NCBI GenBank assembly: GCA_036346355.1
Contig: CM070581.1
Span: forward strand, 6,324,001-6,388,000
Source of the DNA: Rhipidocladum racemiflorum
Taxonomy: Eukaryota > Streptophyta > Magnoliopsida > Poales > Poaceae
DNA length: 64,000 bases
Reading direction: 5' to 3'
This document shows, piece after piece, positions 1 through 11,013 of the stretch; positions within the stretch are counted from its first letter, which is position 1, and the number at the start of each line of letters is the position of its first letter. A model generated the notes under the pieces. The model was not told the origin of the DNA and ran no database searches. It worked only from the letters and a program-made list of their open reading frames with translations. A program made the translations under genes and the position numbers.

Positions 1-3000
1 AGATAGTCATTTCCTCGTCACGATTAACCACTAAGTCGCGTAAGACGCGACAAACAAATCGTTGTCATCTCGAGGAAAAACAAAAACGTCCATTTAAACC
101 AACTCATTCTATATTCAATGGATAGTTTCTCCTAAGTTTTTACGGGTAAAAGGCGAGGAAAAAGAAAATTACGAGGAGCCCGGCCGCGTTTCTGCCGTCT
201 GCAAAGCGACGAGCTCGTCCGCACCGAGTCAAGCTCGGACTCAAGGTCGAGCACAGCCGGAAGCTTCCGACCTTAAGCTCGCCGCTTGTCGGTCGCCTGG
301 ACTCCTCCCGTTGCGATCGATTGTCCTTTCGGCGCCGGGCGGCGTCGCGCAAGGTCGCCACCCGTGGCTTCAAGGCAGGCCTGCCTCGCTCGGTCGGCGC
401 TCACGGAGCTTCGGCCTTGCCGACTCCTCCACCTTCCAGCGGATCGGCCTCGGAAGATGTCGGCTCGGCAACGGCGCTCGAGCTCGCAATCTTGGCGTCT
501 GCTCGGCTTGGTGCTTAGCGACAACAGCGGCGCGATCGCGCATGGAAGTCCTTCATGGTGGACTCCGGCACCTGCGCCAACAAGGCGTTTTCAGGTCGTA
601 ATCGAAACTCTCGGTAAAAGTACATAAGTCGAGAGTACTTACCCAAAAGTCGGGTCTCCCTGATGGAACAACTCGGCGAGGTCCTCCACCTCGCTCTGGG
701 CGGGTAAAGGGATCCCCGCCTAGTCCCTTCTCCTTGATCGGGCTCGGAGGCTTGAGCCCGAGCCTCCCTCCCCAGCGATGGACTTTTGCCACTGGGGGCG
801 ACCTCCGCCTCTGGAGAGGGGCGGCCTCAAGAGCAAGGATTACCTCCGCTCTTCTTCCTCCCGGGGCGGTTGCGCCCCGGGGCTCGCCTCCTCGATCGGG
901 GCTCCACCACTTCGGCGTCCGCGGCCATGGGAGCAACCGGGACAAGGTCCGATGTCCGCCCTTGGGCCGCAGCATCCGTGCGAGAATCAGCAGGGGCACC
1001 GGGGTCGGACGACGGCCAAAGTCGGTCTCGGCTGGAGCAGCCTCGGTCCGGCAGATCCCCTCACGGAAGCTGCCCGGCCGCCTCACGGTGCGGGCTTGTC
1101 TCCCCGACTCAGCCGGGGTAGCGGCTCTTCCTCGTCGAGGCGAGCCCCACCGAGGATTAAGGTCCCCGAGCCAGCGGGCGGCTGACCCGCGTGATGTCAT
1201 GAACCGGGGAGACCTCGGCGATCTCTCGAAGAGTCGCGCGATGATGTCGGCACCGGGAAGAATCTCGCGGGAGTCTCGGCTGCTTCATCACCGTCGAGAC
1301 TCCACGACTATGATGTAGGGGATGCCCTCGTGCGGCCGGGCATGGCCGTGCCATGATCTTCCTCCGTGCCTCCTCTTCGGGAGACACGACCTCCGGTCGG
1401 GCTCATGACAACGAGCTCCCCACCTGACGTCGTCTGCCGGCATCGGCGTGCGGGCCTCCATGACCTCGGCTCCCCTTGGCCTCGTCGCCACCGGCACTCC
1501 CGTGGGAGTGGGCCTCACATGACCTCGGCTCCACGCCTCGGCTCGTCGCCCGCATGGCGACCTCGGCCAGGGCTAGCTCCCTCTCTAGCACGAAGTCAAG
1601 AATATCGTCGACCATCGGCCCGAAATCCCATAACTCGCACCTTACGCCACACCCACTATAGGCGATGTGGGGTTAGAATGGTGCCGAGGAGAAAAAAGAC
1701 AAACAAGAAGAAGCAGGAGACTCCACCTTGCGCGGCGTCCGGCTACGAGCTTCGGCGCGAGGCAGGGCGGCCATGTCCTTGCGCCTTTGCCGGCCCTGGC
1801 GACCGCGGTCGACCTCCTCAGCCCGACCTCGAGAGCTTGATCGGCGTTGGCGCGGCCATTGGCGTGGCGAGGCGACCTCGCGGGACCTCCGGGACCAGAA
1901 GCGGGCGAGTCGGCTCGTCCTTTCTCCTCGCGTCCCGGAGTGCGGGCTCGAGCTCACCGCGCAAGCTCGCTTTGAAGAACGCGATTCAGCCCTCCGGCTC
2001 AACCTTCCGTATTGGGCCGAGCGCGTGCGCTGGCCTTCTTCGCGCGCGGACAATTTGGCCAAGCGAGCCGATTAGCTCGATTGTTTCGTGTACTCGTCCA
2101 TCCACAATCTCAGTTCACTCACCTCCTGCCCGGTCGCATACTCCAAGTGTTGGCGGGGTGAGTGGTCGTCGGGCGAGGCGCTGCGTGTGCGCGCTGACGG
2201 AGGAGCGTGGCAGGCGCGGATCGGCTGGCGCTTGCGACACTTTGTCCCCTTGGTCTTGACCCGTCCCGCCCGGTAGGATCTAGGGAGACTGGCGACCTCG
2301 AGGCAACCTTCTCTGTTGAAAAGAGAAAGACTCAAATGAGGTCGGGTGGCCCCCGTGAAGCTTTGTCCGGACAAGGGCCGGAAAAAGTCGAATCGAAGCT
2401 TCCGCTTCTCTGTCAGGTTGGGGCGTTGTTCGGATCTGGCGGCCCTCGATGATTTCCTTGCCTTTGAGTGCGAACATCTCGGACACCCTCGCATCCACCA
2501 GTCCTCTGTAGGGTGCATACCACGGCCAAGGAGAGGTCGTGAGAGGCATCCTGCTCGGAAAAGAAGATCGAGGGGCGGCATACGGCGTGATTCCCGGGCG
2601 ATGTCCTGCCACCCGCCGACCTTGAAGAAGGGATGCTCCTCCTCCTGAGGCGATATCCGGTTCCTGACGTAGTCGGGTAACGTCGGCCGTCGGCCAGGCA
2701 CATGAGCTCGTTGATGCGTCATGAGGATCTTCTCCTCCTCGGGCTCCACGAGCGGTCGGGGTGTCTCGGCGCGACCTACGGCACCGCAGTAGGAAAGCGT
2801 GCCGCCCTCCGCTTTCCTCAAGTAGAACCATGAGTCGGCCCAACGACACCAGGAGTCATAGGCGTGAAGCTTCGGGTACTCGTATGGTCGGAGTAGGGCC
2901 TTGCAGCGGAAAATAGCGAGCTGCGAAAGCGTCTTGCGAGTGCGAAAAAGTGTAGAAGTGGAAGAAAGAGGCGAGGAGTGGGCTCGGCGCCCCACGAACC

Positions 3001-3560
3001 CTTCAGAGATGGTAAAGATGGCCATGATGAGAAACGAGTTGGGGTGGAGGTGAGCGATCTCGCACTCGCGAGGCCAGTGCGACCTCGGCGAACTCACTTT
3101 CCGAGCGTCTGGGCCCGTTTATGGCGTAGAGCTTCGGTGGAGGCGATCTCCCCCTCCTCGGTGCGGGCTCTCTTAAATCGCCGGGGCTCTCCATGTACCG
3201 GCGTCGAGGTATTACTTCGCCCGCTTCGAGGGTCTCGACTGCGCTGTCGAGCTTCTTGCGGCCAGAACCGCCATGAGGATGAGGAAGATGATCAAGGAGA
3301 ATGATGGCGAAGCGGAGGAGTGTGAGACACAGCGATCATATCTGACCAAGTGAGTCTAAGGGTTTTTTCTCTTGAGTGTTTAAAAACTCCTCCAGGAGAT
3401 GAGGAAGCCCTAGAGGCCTGAAGGGGCGATTGGCGTTAAGCCATCCGAAAAGCGACGCGTGGGCACGCGCAAATCGAAACCTGCCCGCCAGAAAAGAGCG
3501 GTTCCCGAAGGACAGACGATTCGAGGCTTCTAGAGAAGGAACCGTGAAGAAGGCCCATAC
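1..3560 (+). mobile_element. Internal region of a decayed Ty3/Gypsy-type element (left end outside the window)
   Basis: This GC-rich stretch sits directly left of an LTR-like sequence (3561-4406) whose promoter reads rightward, so it is probably the 3' part of the internal region of an element in plus orientation. No gag, protease, reverse transcriptase or integrase motif can be read in any frame; what remains is one long antisense ORF at 2072-3097 and several short GC-rich frames that look accidental. The first 170 bases are AT-richer and may be a different sequence. Family assignment rests on the LTR and on the antisense ORF, so it is an inference. The left LTR, and hence the target duplication, is not in the window. 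Confidence 0.5.
2072..3097 (-). CDS. Antisense ORF resembling the plant 'putative gypsy type transposon' domain (Transposase_28-like)
   Basis: An uninterrupted frame of 341 codons runs opposite to the flanking LTR. Near its start it reads EIAHLHPNSFLIMAIFTI and then GFVGRRAHSSPLSS, the kind of 'hLNPNSI..i..F.h.ce.flG..P...LF' block found in the plant domain annotated as putative gypsy type transposon. Further on come a W-rich stretch (CRWADSWFYLRK) and an acidic VEPEEEKIL segment, also as in that family. The C-terminal third looks frameshifted, because similarity fades after about residue 170. Extra ORFs, some antisense, are known in grass Tat-lineage Gypsy elements such as RIRE2 and Grande. 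The function of the product is not established. It is probably a dead copy, although the frame itself is open. Confidence 0.5.
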   Translation of the reverse strand: MSSPRSHWPRECEIAHLHPNSFLIMAIFTISEGFVGRRAHSSPLSSTSTLFRTRKTLSQLAIFRCKALLRPYEYPKLHAYDSWCRWADSWFYLRKAEGGTLSYCGAVGRAETPRPLVEPEEEKILMTHQRAHVPGRRPTLPDYVRNRISPQEEEHPFFKVGGWQDIARESRRMPPLDLLFRAGCLSRPLLGRGMHPTEDWWMRGCPRCSHSKARKSSRAARSEQRPNLTEKRKLRFDFFRPLSGQSFTGATRPHLSLSLFNREGCLEVASLPRSYRAGRVKTKGTKCRKRQPIRACHAPPSARTRSASPDDHSPRQHLEYATGQEVSELRLWMDEYTKQSS

Positions 3561-4406
3561 TGTTAGCTCAGCCGCGACAGTATTTGGGGAACAAGCTTCG
3601 TTCGAAGGAGGTTAATAGCTTCGTTAGTCGCGGCGGATGTCACGCCATGTGCAAACCGACATGCTCGTGAAACGGTAGGCCCAAGGGGAAGGCCTTCCTT
3701 AGACCTTTTCCGCCTTGAACCTCGGGGGCTAGGCTGCCGAGGGTCGGGTAATTTCCATAAATTACCTCGGATGCCACCAACGACCAAGCTCGCTCCCCGC
3801 CCGAGGCCACCAGGAGGTCGTTACCTGGGATTGTCATCGAGGCTTGGAAGGCTCACGCATTAGGCCGATTCGAGCTCGGGCTCGGGTGGGACCGAAATGC
3901 CACGCGTACTCCGATCGATTCGAGCTCGAGCTCGGTAAGATGTCCAAGCTCGGTGCCGGTCATCGGCCGACCTTCTGAGGTCTCGGGTCGGTAGGAATAA
4001 CCAGCGTAACTTCCGTTGGCCCGTTCGTTCCGTGAGGCGTGGCGGAAAGATAGGATCCACCGGTTACACTTACGTTTGGGCGAGGTCCAAAGCGTGGGGG
4101 GTAGGGGTCATGGAGTTCGATCCTTTGTAAGCTATAAAAGGGTCCCCATCGTGAGGGGAGATAACAACTTTCTTGATAGCGACACGGTATGGCTTAAAAC
4201 CGGACACATTGCAAGAGTAAGCGAGAGCTGGAGTAGGGCTATTATCTCTTTCTCGAGAGGCCCGAACCAGGGTAAAGCTAGCGTGTCCACATTCGTTGGA
4301 ATCTGGTGAGCCATTCTTCGAGTAATCCCTCACGTAAGAAGGGGTCACAGTTGGTCCCTCCACCAACAAGTAAGCTCGGCGGGGGCCTGTTCCCCAATCG
4401 TCGACA
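3561..4406 (+). repeat. LTR of the decayed Gypsy-type element (probably the 3' LTR)
   Basis: The stretch has a short terminal inversion TGT...ACA, a TATA box at 4132-4140 and, downstream of it, a block typical of the R/U5 region of grass Gypsy elements (GTAGGGCTATTATCTC, then GAGGCCCGAACCAGGGTAAA). The right edge at 4406 is clear, because the GC-rich sequence gives way abruptly to an AT-rich MITE. The left edge is the nearest TGTT after a purine-rich stretch (GTGAAGAAGG) and is uncertain by tens to hundreds of bases. With these edges the LTR is 846 bp, with U3 about 570 bp. Confidence 0.45.
4132..4140 (+). promoter_or_regulatory. LTR TATA box
   Basis: CTATAAAAG lies at the expected place in the LTR, about 270 bp before its right end, and is followed by a transcribed-leader-like block. 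It shows that the LTR, and hence the element, points rightward. Confidence 0.5.
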
Positions 4407-4661
4407 GTTATATTTAGCTGTCTATAAGAGATGACACGTAGGATTTTAAATGATGTGGAGGAGAGAGAAGACTGATGTCTACTATTTAATAGACAGCTTT
4501 ACATTTTGTGTACCATTGTATAGACAGTCTGTTAATTGAATGAGAGACCACTACAGACAACTCTATAGACGATCCATTGTATGAATTATTTTTAGTGCTG
4601 TCTGTAGATGATGTGGAGCTACATTATAGACAGCTGCCATCTATATCATTGTACATGCCCT
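4407..4661. mobile_element. MITE fragment (Tourist-like), left end missing
   Basis: AT-rich sequence abuts the LTR. It ends with CATTGTACATGCCC followed by TAA, the right terminus of a common grass MITE type with TTA/TAA target sites. No matching left terminus is present before the LTR junction at 4406. The simplest reading is that the LTR element inserted into this MITE and that the other half lies outside the window. The 98 bases to 4759 hold a scrap resembling the end of the MITE at 11166-11386 (CAAACAGGATCTAA). Confidence 0.4.
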
Positions 4662-4759
4662 AAGCTCGTTCTCACCGGCCATATTTCAGGTCTGAGACGG
4701 AACTAAAATCTGGAGCTCTGTCAAACAGGATCTAAGTTTATAGAATAACCGTTTATACA

Positions 4760-5133
4760 CTCCTTATGTTACAAATAGTTATCATTCTAGATATAAATAC
4801 ATAGTTATCGTTTTAGACATCCATATGGCTTTAAATATTTTTAACGATATTGATAATTATATTTCAAAAGTTTGACTACATCTATCTTCAAAATGATAAC
4901 TTTATATAATGTGCTACCATAAATATTTAAACACAGTTTTGATAATAATTTCTATTATAATATATTTATAAAACTCAATAAAATGTATAATATTATAAAA
5001 GTACTTTTCAAGACAAATTCACTTATGATTTTTATGTATCCAGATTAAATATTTTGAAAGATATTGATAGTTATGTTTTCAAAGTTTGACTATATCTATC
5101 TTCAAATTGATTACTTTTTATAATTGAAGGGAG
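4760..5133. mobile_element. Stowaway-like MITE, diverged
   Basis: The left end CTCCTTATGTTACAAATAG and the right end (reverse complement CTCCCTTCAATTATAAAAAG) are imperfect inverted repeats of the CTCCCTCCGT type, and TA follows on the right. The interior carries the familiar 'aaaagtttgactacatctatcttcaaaatga' type block twice (around 4858-4900 and 5080-5110), so the element contains an internal duplication. No coding capacity. Confidence 0.6.
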
Positions 5134-5189
5134 TATATAGTGTGCTACCATAAATCTCACCTATATTACAATCTGGAGCTTTCCGGACC

Positions 5190-5528
5190 GAAGAGCTGAG
5201 CCACGTGCCCTCCCGCCAGTTTTGCGAAAAGTCCCTCCGTTTCTTTTAAATTACAGATAGATCCCTGCAAATTACAAAAAGGTCCTTCACGATTTTTTAT
5301 GAGGGTAAGAAAAATATTTTCAAATAGCGTTTAGGTCCCTCGCTCGTTACTTTACGAGAAAAAAAAACTCCCGTTAAACATAAATCTCAAACGAGCCATT
5401 TTCTAATTTTTCAGAGTAGTGCTCGGGTCAAAAAAAAAATGACAAACAGGCCCAGGTCTTTTCTCCGAAAAAAACGCAAATTCATTTTTCGCTCACACGG
5501 GCGACGTACGCAGTGCTTATTAACCTAG
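5190..5528 (+). mobile_element. Decayed non-autonomous Helitron (same family as 47227-48397 and 50740-51180)
   Basis: The order of short blocks matches the two better copies: GGTCC phrases, an AAATTACAGATAGATCC block, CGTTTAGGTCCCTC, CCCGTTAAACATAAATC, AACGAGCC, TTTTCTCCG, then TTCGCTCACACGGGCG. The 3' end is CTAG at 5525-5528 followed by T, eight bases after a decayed hairpin (CGGGCGACGTACGCAGTGC). Both the hairpin position and the CTAG|T junction match the intact copy at 51177-51180. The 5' edge is approximate. This copy has none of the tandem array seen at 47400-48075. Confidence 0.5.
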
Positions 5529-5830
5529 TTATACATAAGATCGAATCGATCACGTGACCGCCATCAATGCACTTTGATCCGCCCCTGGTGGAAAAGAAAT
5601 CGTAACATGTGTAGGTTAGGGCAGCCTCGTCTACAAGTGAGTTATTAGCTCGAATGCTACATGCAAGTATGCAAGTATGCAACTGAGCAGTTGACCTGAG
5701 AACAACTTTTGCAAGCAATGGTGCCTACTGCCTACATGATCTGTATGGCAGGCAGTATGGCGAAAGAAAATATTAAAGAAACTCGAGGTGTCAAGTACGG
5801 ACGTCAACCCAAAGCTTAGGCAAGTGTACC
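5529..5830. other. Intergenic stretch with nothing recognised
   Basis: About 300 bases of mixed composition between a Helitron and a hAT-like repeat. The short frames on the minus strand have no recognisable motif. A doubled GCAAGTAT is the only local repeat. Confidence 0.5.
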
Positions 5831-6212
5831 GACCGGTTCACAAAACCGACAAAAACCGCTAGAAAATCACAGTTTTTGACCGTATAAGCCGGTTTGAAAT
5901 CCTAAACTGGTCGGTAAACCGGTTTAATTCACAAAAAATAAAAAAATTTTGAAAAAATTTATGCGATGAAAACCGGTTGAAAACCGAGTGATTTTTCGAG
6001 AAAACCGACGAAAACCGCTCAAAAAACCGACCGTCCAAAAGGTTGGGGTCGTCGATCGGTTTTTCGATGGTTTTTGTTTTTTTCTATGTTTGTTTTGAAT
6101 TTTTTTTGTTCAAACGCTCAATTTCGAAACTCTTCGGTTTTGACGATTTTCGCGGTAAATCGGTGCCACTGGGATCTCGATTTTCAGTTCGAAAACGGTT
6201 TGGTGAACCTTG
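5831..6212. mobile_element. hAT-type MITE of the 'aaaaccgac' family, diverged
   Basis: The stretch is made of repeated AAAACCG/CGGTTTT motifs. The left end (CCGGTTCACAAAACCG) and the right end (reverse complement CAAGGTTCACCAAACCG) form terminal inverted repeats like those of the well-defined copy at 9671-9993. Flanking octamers are not clearly the same, so the target duplication has decayed or the left edge is off by a few bases. A (TA)n run follows at 6223-6241. Confidence 0.55.
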
Positions 6213-6262
6213 GTCGTAAGAAGTATATATATATATATATAGCACTGGTGAATACTCAATCA

Positions 6263-6475
6263 ATAATGTAGCCTCCAAAAGCTTCTAGGGATAAACAATT
6301 ATGTAAAAATCTCAAAAAATTATCATAGGTAGGGGAGGTGAGGTTCTACAACCCTGTAAAATTTGAAGACCAAACTCAACCGCATTTGGAAGATATGAAA
6401 AAGACAAATTGCAAAATGAATAGTGCTATAATGTAGCCTCCAGAAGCTTCTAGGGATAAACAATTATGTAAAAAA
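6263..6475 (+). repeat. Pair of 48-bp direct repeats 165 bp apart
   Basis: The segment starting ATAATGTAGCCTCC and ending AATTATGTAAAAA occurs at 6263-6310 and again at 6428-6475 with one mismatch in the part compared. The 117 bases between them are unique and include CATAGGTAGGGGAGGTGAGG. The origin is unknown. Confidence 0.7.
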
Positions 6476-6485
6476 TGTAGGAAAC

Positions 6486-6761
6486 ATGAGTTCAAATTCA
6501 ATTTTTTTAAATTCGACGGTCAAACGGCAGCGAAAAAAAAAATCAAAACCTAACCAATTTTACCAATTTTCAACCATTTACATTAAAAATCGGCAAACTA
6601 AGAGAAATAATTCTAAAGTCGATTTTCCATCAGATTTTATTGATTTTCGACCGATTTACGTCTCATAAAATTTTCTTAATTTTTGAATTTAAATTTGAAT
6701 TTCTTAGATTTGAATTTGAATCACAATTTTCGAGCCATTTTTATCGATATTTGAAACCCTG
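6486..6761. mobile_element. hAT-like MITE remnant with a clear right terminus
   Basis: The interior has the AAAATCG/CGATTTT composition of this hAT family. The right end is ATTTGAAACCCTG, i.e. a CAGGGTTTCAAAT terminus, matching the right end of the element at 63162-63829. A left terminus around CATGAGTTCAAATTC (from 6486) is weak, and no 8-bp duplication was found. Confidence 0.4.
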
Positions 6762-6769
6762 TTCCTACC

Positions 6770-7258
6770 TGACATGCTTGCACCAAGCTGGCCCGGCCCT
6801 AGCCCAACTGGGCCAGATCGGCACATCCGATTTTATGGCCCGATCAGTTTCTAATCCCTACGAATGTTGAAGAAGAAATTAACAAGCGCAATCTAAAGCA
6901 TAGCAGTCTGTACCTGTGTAGCAAATACTGAAACCTGCAATAAGCTCAAAGAGTTGCAGCATGCAATCAGATCACCAGTAACACAGCACAACGTTAACTA
7001 ACCGATGGAGGGCATCAATAGACACAAACAGTGGGCAAACAAGGTACTAAAAACACCAAATTTTGCAATCAACATGATTCATCTTTAGTGCGACAGGTTT
7101 TGCACAAGATGACATCCAGGCAGGAGGTCCCCCCAACATAGAGCCATATGGCACATCAATAAAAGGGGTAATTTGCTAAAATTAAACACTGAGTTTTTCC
7201 CATATGGGTAACAGAGATAGAAACCACTTCATCCTGCATTAAAGCCTCCTGATGAACA
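6770..7258 (-). other. Probable 3' untranslated region of the SPIRAL1-like gene and downstream flank
   Basis: This lies downstream of the stop codon of the minus-strand SPIRAL1-like gene. The mixed AT composition without transposon motifs fits a 3' UTR. No unambiguous polyadenylation signal could be chosen, so the transcript end is open. The first 100 bases contain a GGCCCGGCCC/GGGCCAGATCGG stretch that looks unrelated. Confidence 0.35.
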
Positions 7259-8301
7259 TCACTTTCCACCAAACAAGTAGTCCAGGGACGAGCCACCGCC
7301 AGGAGCAGCCTTAACATTAATTGAATTACGGCCCTACAAATGTCAACAGAATTAAACCACAAATCGTACTTAATATCATAAGGTAGTAAAAACGATGGAA
7401 ACAGAAGGGCCATATCTCTGGGTACATATGATAAAACAAAATGCAAGTTAAAACATAAAATTTGGGTCATAAAATGGTGCTTTAATATCTTTAAAATAGC
7501 CAGTGACGTGAATCTGATGAACTCAAAAAGTCAAAACATCTAAGCAGTCCCTAGTCATAATCAGGTCATCTGAATTTCCCATTGACCACAAGCATTTATA
7601 AATTGTAATGAATAGATTTGTAAATTGTAATGAATAGATAGTGGGCTAGATGACCCGTTTCATCAATTCATTTGCTTGCTAGAAAAAATGCTTAATTGTT
7701 ACGTCTAGAATTATGCAAAGTGAGTATGCTATAAAGTGCTATAACAGAGAACAAAAGGAAACAGTGAGAAGGATTATGCTAGTTATTGATGATTAATATG
7801 GCACACACATCATGTTAAGTACTTCTAACTTTGCAACCTCAGAATGAGCATCATACTTAGGTAGTTTGTGAAATTTGCACAGTATGTAGACAATCATGGT
7901 ACTAGCAAAAACAAAAATAAAGGAGCAGCTAAAAGTGATTTAACTGCTGTCAATGTAAGCTTTTGACAAGACATATGCACATAGTATAAACAGTTATGCG
8001 ACCTTTTTATAGCAAGAAACAACTGCAGTACTGCACCAAATTCAGTTCATTACAATGGGAAAAAAAGGCATACCGTAATGAAGTTGCCGGTGTTTTGGCC
8101 ATCTGCTCGCAAGTAGTTATTAGCTTGGCTACCCTGAATGCCAGCTGGGATCTGCTTGGCTGCATCAGCAGGTATAGACGCTGGTTTCTCAGCAGGTGGA
8201 GCCTTCACAGCTGGTGCTGCAGCAGGCTTTGGGGGTTCGCTATCTCCAAATAGGTAACCCAGGGAACTTTTACCACCACCAGCACTCCCACCACGGCTCA
8301 T
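7259..8301 (-). CDS. SP1L: SPIRAL1-like microtubule-associated protein, two coding exons
   Basis: The coding sequence is complement(7259..7333, 8074..8301), 100 residues. Exon 2 starts at the ATG at 8301 after an acceptor TTGTTGCAG, and ends with donor ACG|GTATGC. Exon 3 starts after ATTTGTAG and ends in TGA at 7259-7261; the junction is in phase 0. The N-terminus MSRGGSAGGGKSSLGYLFG and the C-terminus AAPGGGSSLDYLFGG are the paired conserved ends of the SPIRAL1 family. The middle is Ala/Pro/Lys-rich and is followed by the family motif IPAGIQGSQANNY..DGQN.GNF. In Arabidopsis, SPIRAL1 proteins bind the plus ends of cortical microtubules and control directional cell expansion, probably with the repeated end motifs as binding surfaces. 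Length (about 100 to 120 residues in the family) and order are normal, with no break. The protein is predicted cytosolic, with no signal peptide or membrane span. Which rice paralogue it matches cannot be settled here. Confidence 0.93.
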
Positions 8302-10988
8302 CTTGATTGTCCGAGAAAGGCAAACTGCAACAAATTAGTGAACAAGTTCAGCAGGATTGCCACAATCTATAGAAAACAATTGTGTAAATTGTCAAAACAG
8401 CAAATAAACCAATAGTTAAAAAGCTGCCAATAAGTCAACCAAGAAATCATGCATCGATATTAGATCATTTTGGATCAATAGTCATTATTAAAAAAATGTT
8501 AAAAGTAGTGGCATTTCCAAAACAACGTTAAAAAAACATATCCAGGTAATTTAGGTACAGACTACAGAGATCCATACAAAAAAAGGAAGAAAGACATCCA
8601 AAGCATGGATATTGAATCAAGTCTTCAAACATGAATACACGATAAGCTTGAGAAATCAATACTGCTTACATTGAATGAAGTCAGCAAGTTAAGAAATGAA
8701 TATTGCCACAAATATTTTGGTCAAATACAATATATAATTTGAACAGGTTAGATAAGATCAACTTCATAAAAAGACAAATACTTTGCAAACATAAACAAAT
8801 ACGGTTTGACGTGAACAGCGAGAGAAATTCTAACAATTACTTCTCCAACAGGAGCTTAGAAGAAAGCATTCAGATCATCATCAGTGGTACACACTATACA
8901 GCCAATATAGAAATCCCTGATAAATAATCGTGTGACATCACATTGGTTGAATCACAACTGTTGGAAAAAACAGCAATGGGTCTCACTAAATTTGGAACCT
9001 TCAGATGAGGTGCGCTTGTGGAGATCATGACCATGGATCAAGGTGAGGGACCAGTCAATCCACGGCCACCAATCACCATCAAACAGTAGACATCCACAAT
9101 GCTGATTAGCAAAAACATCTGCATTGGCTGGGCACAGTTGAAGATTATCCAAATTCCAAAGTAAAGAAAATAACGGCTTGAAGTCTTGAATCAATGTTTT
9201 CATTCATATAGCCTACAATAGTTTTTTTTACACAAACCTACAATTGTATATCACCCAGATATCTACTTACAAGTTAGGAGACTATCATTGGTAACAGTAT
9301 AGAAGAGTACATTATCGACAAAACCGTTTAGTCAAAAAAACCACTAGTACAAAGGTTTATCAGTATCTTTGGGTTGACATGGCAAAATGAACAGAACAGT
9401 AGGCTCCACAATGCACAGTACAGTTCAAAATGCAATGAAGTAGTGAACTACATATTTGTATAGACCGTCCAATAAAAAAATTCGACACTGAAGATCAGTC
9501 AAACTAGATAAGAAATTGAAGATAAATTTCTTATGCTTGATAGCATGCAATCCCAGATTGATTTTTCAATTGGATGGCCTGCATGGATGTTCAGCTTAGG
9601 TACATTTGGAAACCAAATTGCACAGTATTCTTGTTGCAATGTGCAGCCCAGCACTGTAACCAGCACCCAGTAGGGTTCACAAAACCGGTCGATTTTCGCA
9701 AAAAATCAACCGTACCGAGCCGGTTTGAAACCCTAAACCGGTTGGTAAACTGATCCAATTAAAAAAAAAAATCGGAAAAATTTAAGTGCCGCAAACCGGT
9801 CGAAAATTGGTAAAAATCGCTCCATTTTCGACAAAATCGACAAAAAGCGCTTAAAAAATCGTCCACCAAAAAAGGTTCAATTGGCCGGTTGGTTTTCAGT
9901 GAAAATCAACCGATTTTCGTAAAAACCGGTCGATTTTCAATTTTTATAAAAAAAAAATCGATTTTCAACCTCGATTCGGTTTTGTAAACCCTGGCGCCCA
10001 GTATGCAACACAAAAGATCAGGACAGTAACTTCAGTTAAAAGTAAGACAAAAAATAACAACAGACCACATCCATTAGCACCGCACACAATCTATGGAACA
10101 GCCCAAATGAAAGGTTACCTACACTATATCAGGCACTGGACCAATCTTGACATGCCGCCTACGGCAAATACAAATAATTCATTTGCCATTCTGTTATTCT
10201 TTTCCAACATGGAATTGGGCCTACACCTGATACGTTGCAAAGAAACATGCATATGGGCTGCTTCCAAAATTCTGCACATCATTTTCTGAAGCCACATGCT
10301 ACTTTTTCATCACAAAAAAGGATCAAGCACCTCTACAACCACTAAACCACATCATCATTCACTAGAACTTCCCCAGTAGTTATTATAATAGCTATCATGG
10401 TCCAACCTTCTTTTCGCAAAACCAGATCCCCATCACAACTCGAGTCAATTCCCAAGCTATTGAACATGAAACTGCGCTGATATTGCATACGATTACGAAC
10501 GACGCACCCTAGAATCTTCATATCTATGTACAAGATAGCCCTTCAAGAAGAAACTGCCGTAAGCACATACTCTTTCCTCCCAATTTCCCCGACTAAAATC
10601 CTGATGCGTACAAATCTATCATCACTACAAGAAAAATGACCGACATTACCACAAATCATCCGTCAAAACAACCACCGAAAAAAAATAAGTAGGTGCAAGC
10701 CGATACCTACACATCCTAGATCCACGAATCCAAAACAATACGAGCATAAGCATAAGCAGGATCCACGATCCGTCTCAACCGAGAGGACTATACCAGTTCC
10801 GGAGCTAAAAACCTACCAAAAAATCCAAGAACAAGGGAGATCCGTCGCGCGGATGGCCGGAACGATATCGCGAGGACTGGATGAGAGGGATCCGAGGGAA
10901 AGGGAGGGGATTCGATACCTCAGATCGGGCGCCGACGAGGAGAGGCGTCGTTCGGAGCGCTGGTGTGACCGTGTGAGTGGTGGGGGGG
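8302..10988 (-). other. 5' untranslated exons and large leader intron of the SPIRAL1-like gene
   Basis: On the minus strand a GC-rich leader exon runs from about 10988 to 10919 and ends CTGAG|GTATCG. The intron spans 10918-8325 (about 2.6 kb) and ends TTTGTTGCAG. The second exon begins at 8324, 23 bases before the ATG. Leader introns of this size are common in highly expressed plant cytoskeletal genes and often enhance expression; that role is an inference here. A hAT MITE (9671-9993) sits inside the intron. Apart from that MITE the intron shows no recognised feature. Confidence 0.65.
9671..9993. mobile_element. hAT-type MITE in the SPIRAL1-like leader intron
   Basis: The element is 323 bp with terminal inverted repeats TAGGGTTCACAAAACCGG and, from the right, CAGGGTTTACAAAACCGA. 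The flanking octamers are GCACCCAG (9663-9670) and GCGCCCAG (9994-10001), an 8-bp duplication with one change, as expected for hAT transposition. The interior is built of AAAATCG/CGATTTT motifs and has no coding capacity. Confidence 0.85.
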
Positions 10989-11013
10989 GAGCGAGTGCTG
11001 TCTTCATTGGATT

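Noticed and set aside
553..1318. Pair of overlapping GC-rich frames of 215 (minus) and 194 (plus) codons
   Set aside because: High GC makes stops rare on both strands; neither shows a retroelement or host domain.
7156..7470. 104-codon minus-strand frame across SPIRAL1-like exon 3
   Set aside because: It is in another frame from the recognised C-terminal motif and runs across the intron boundary.
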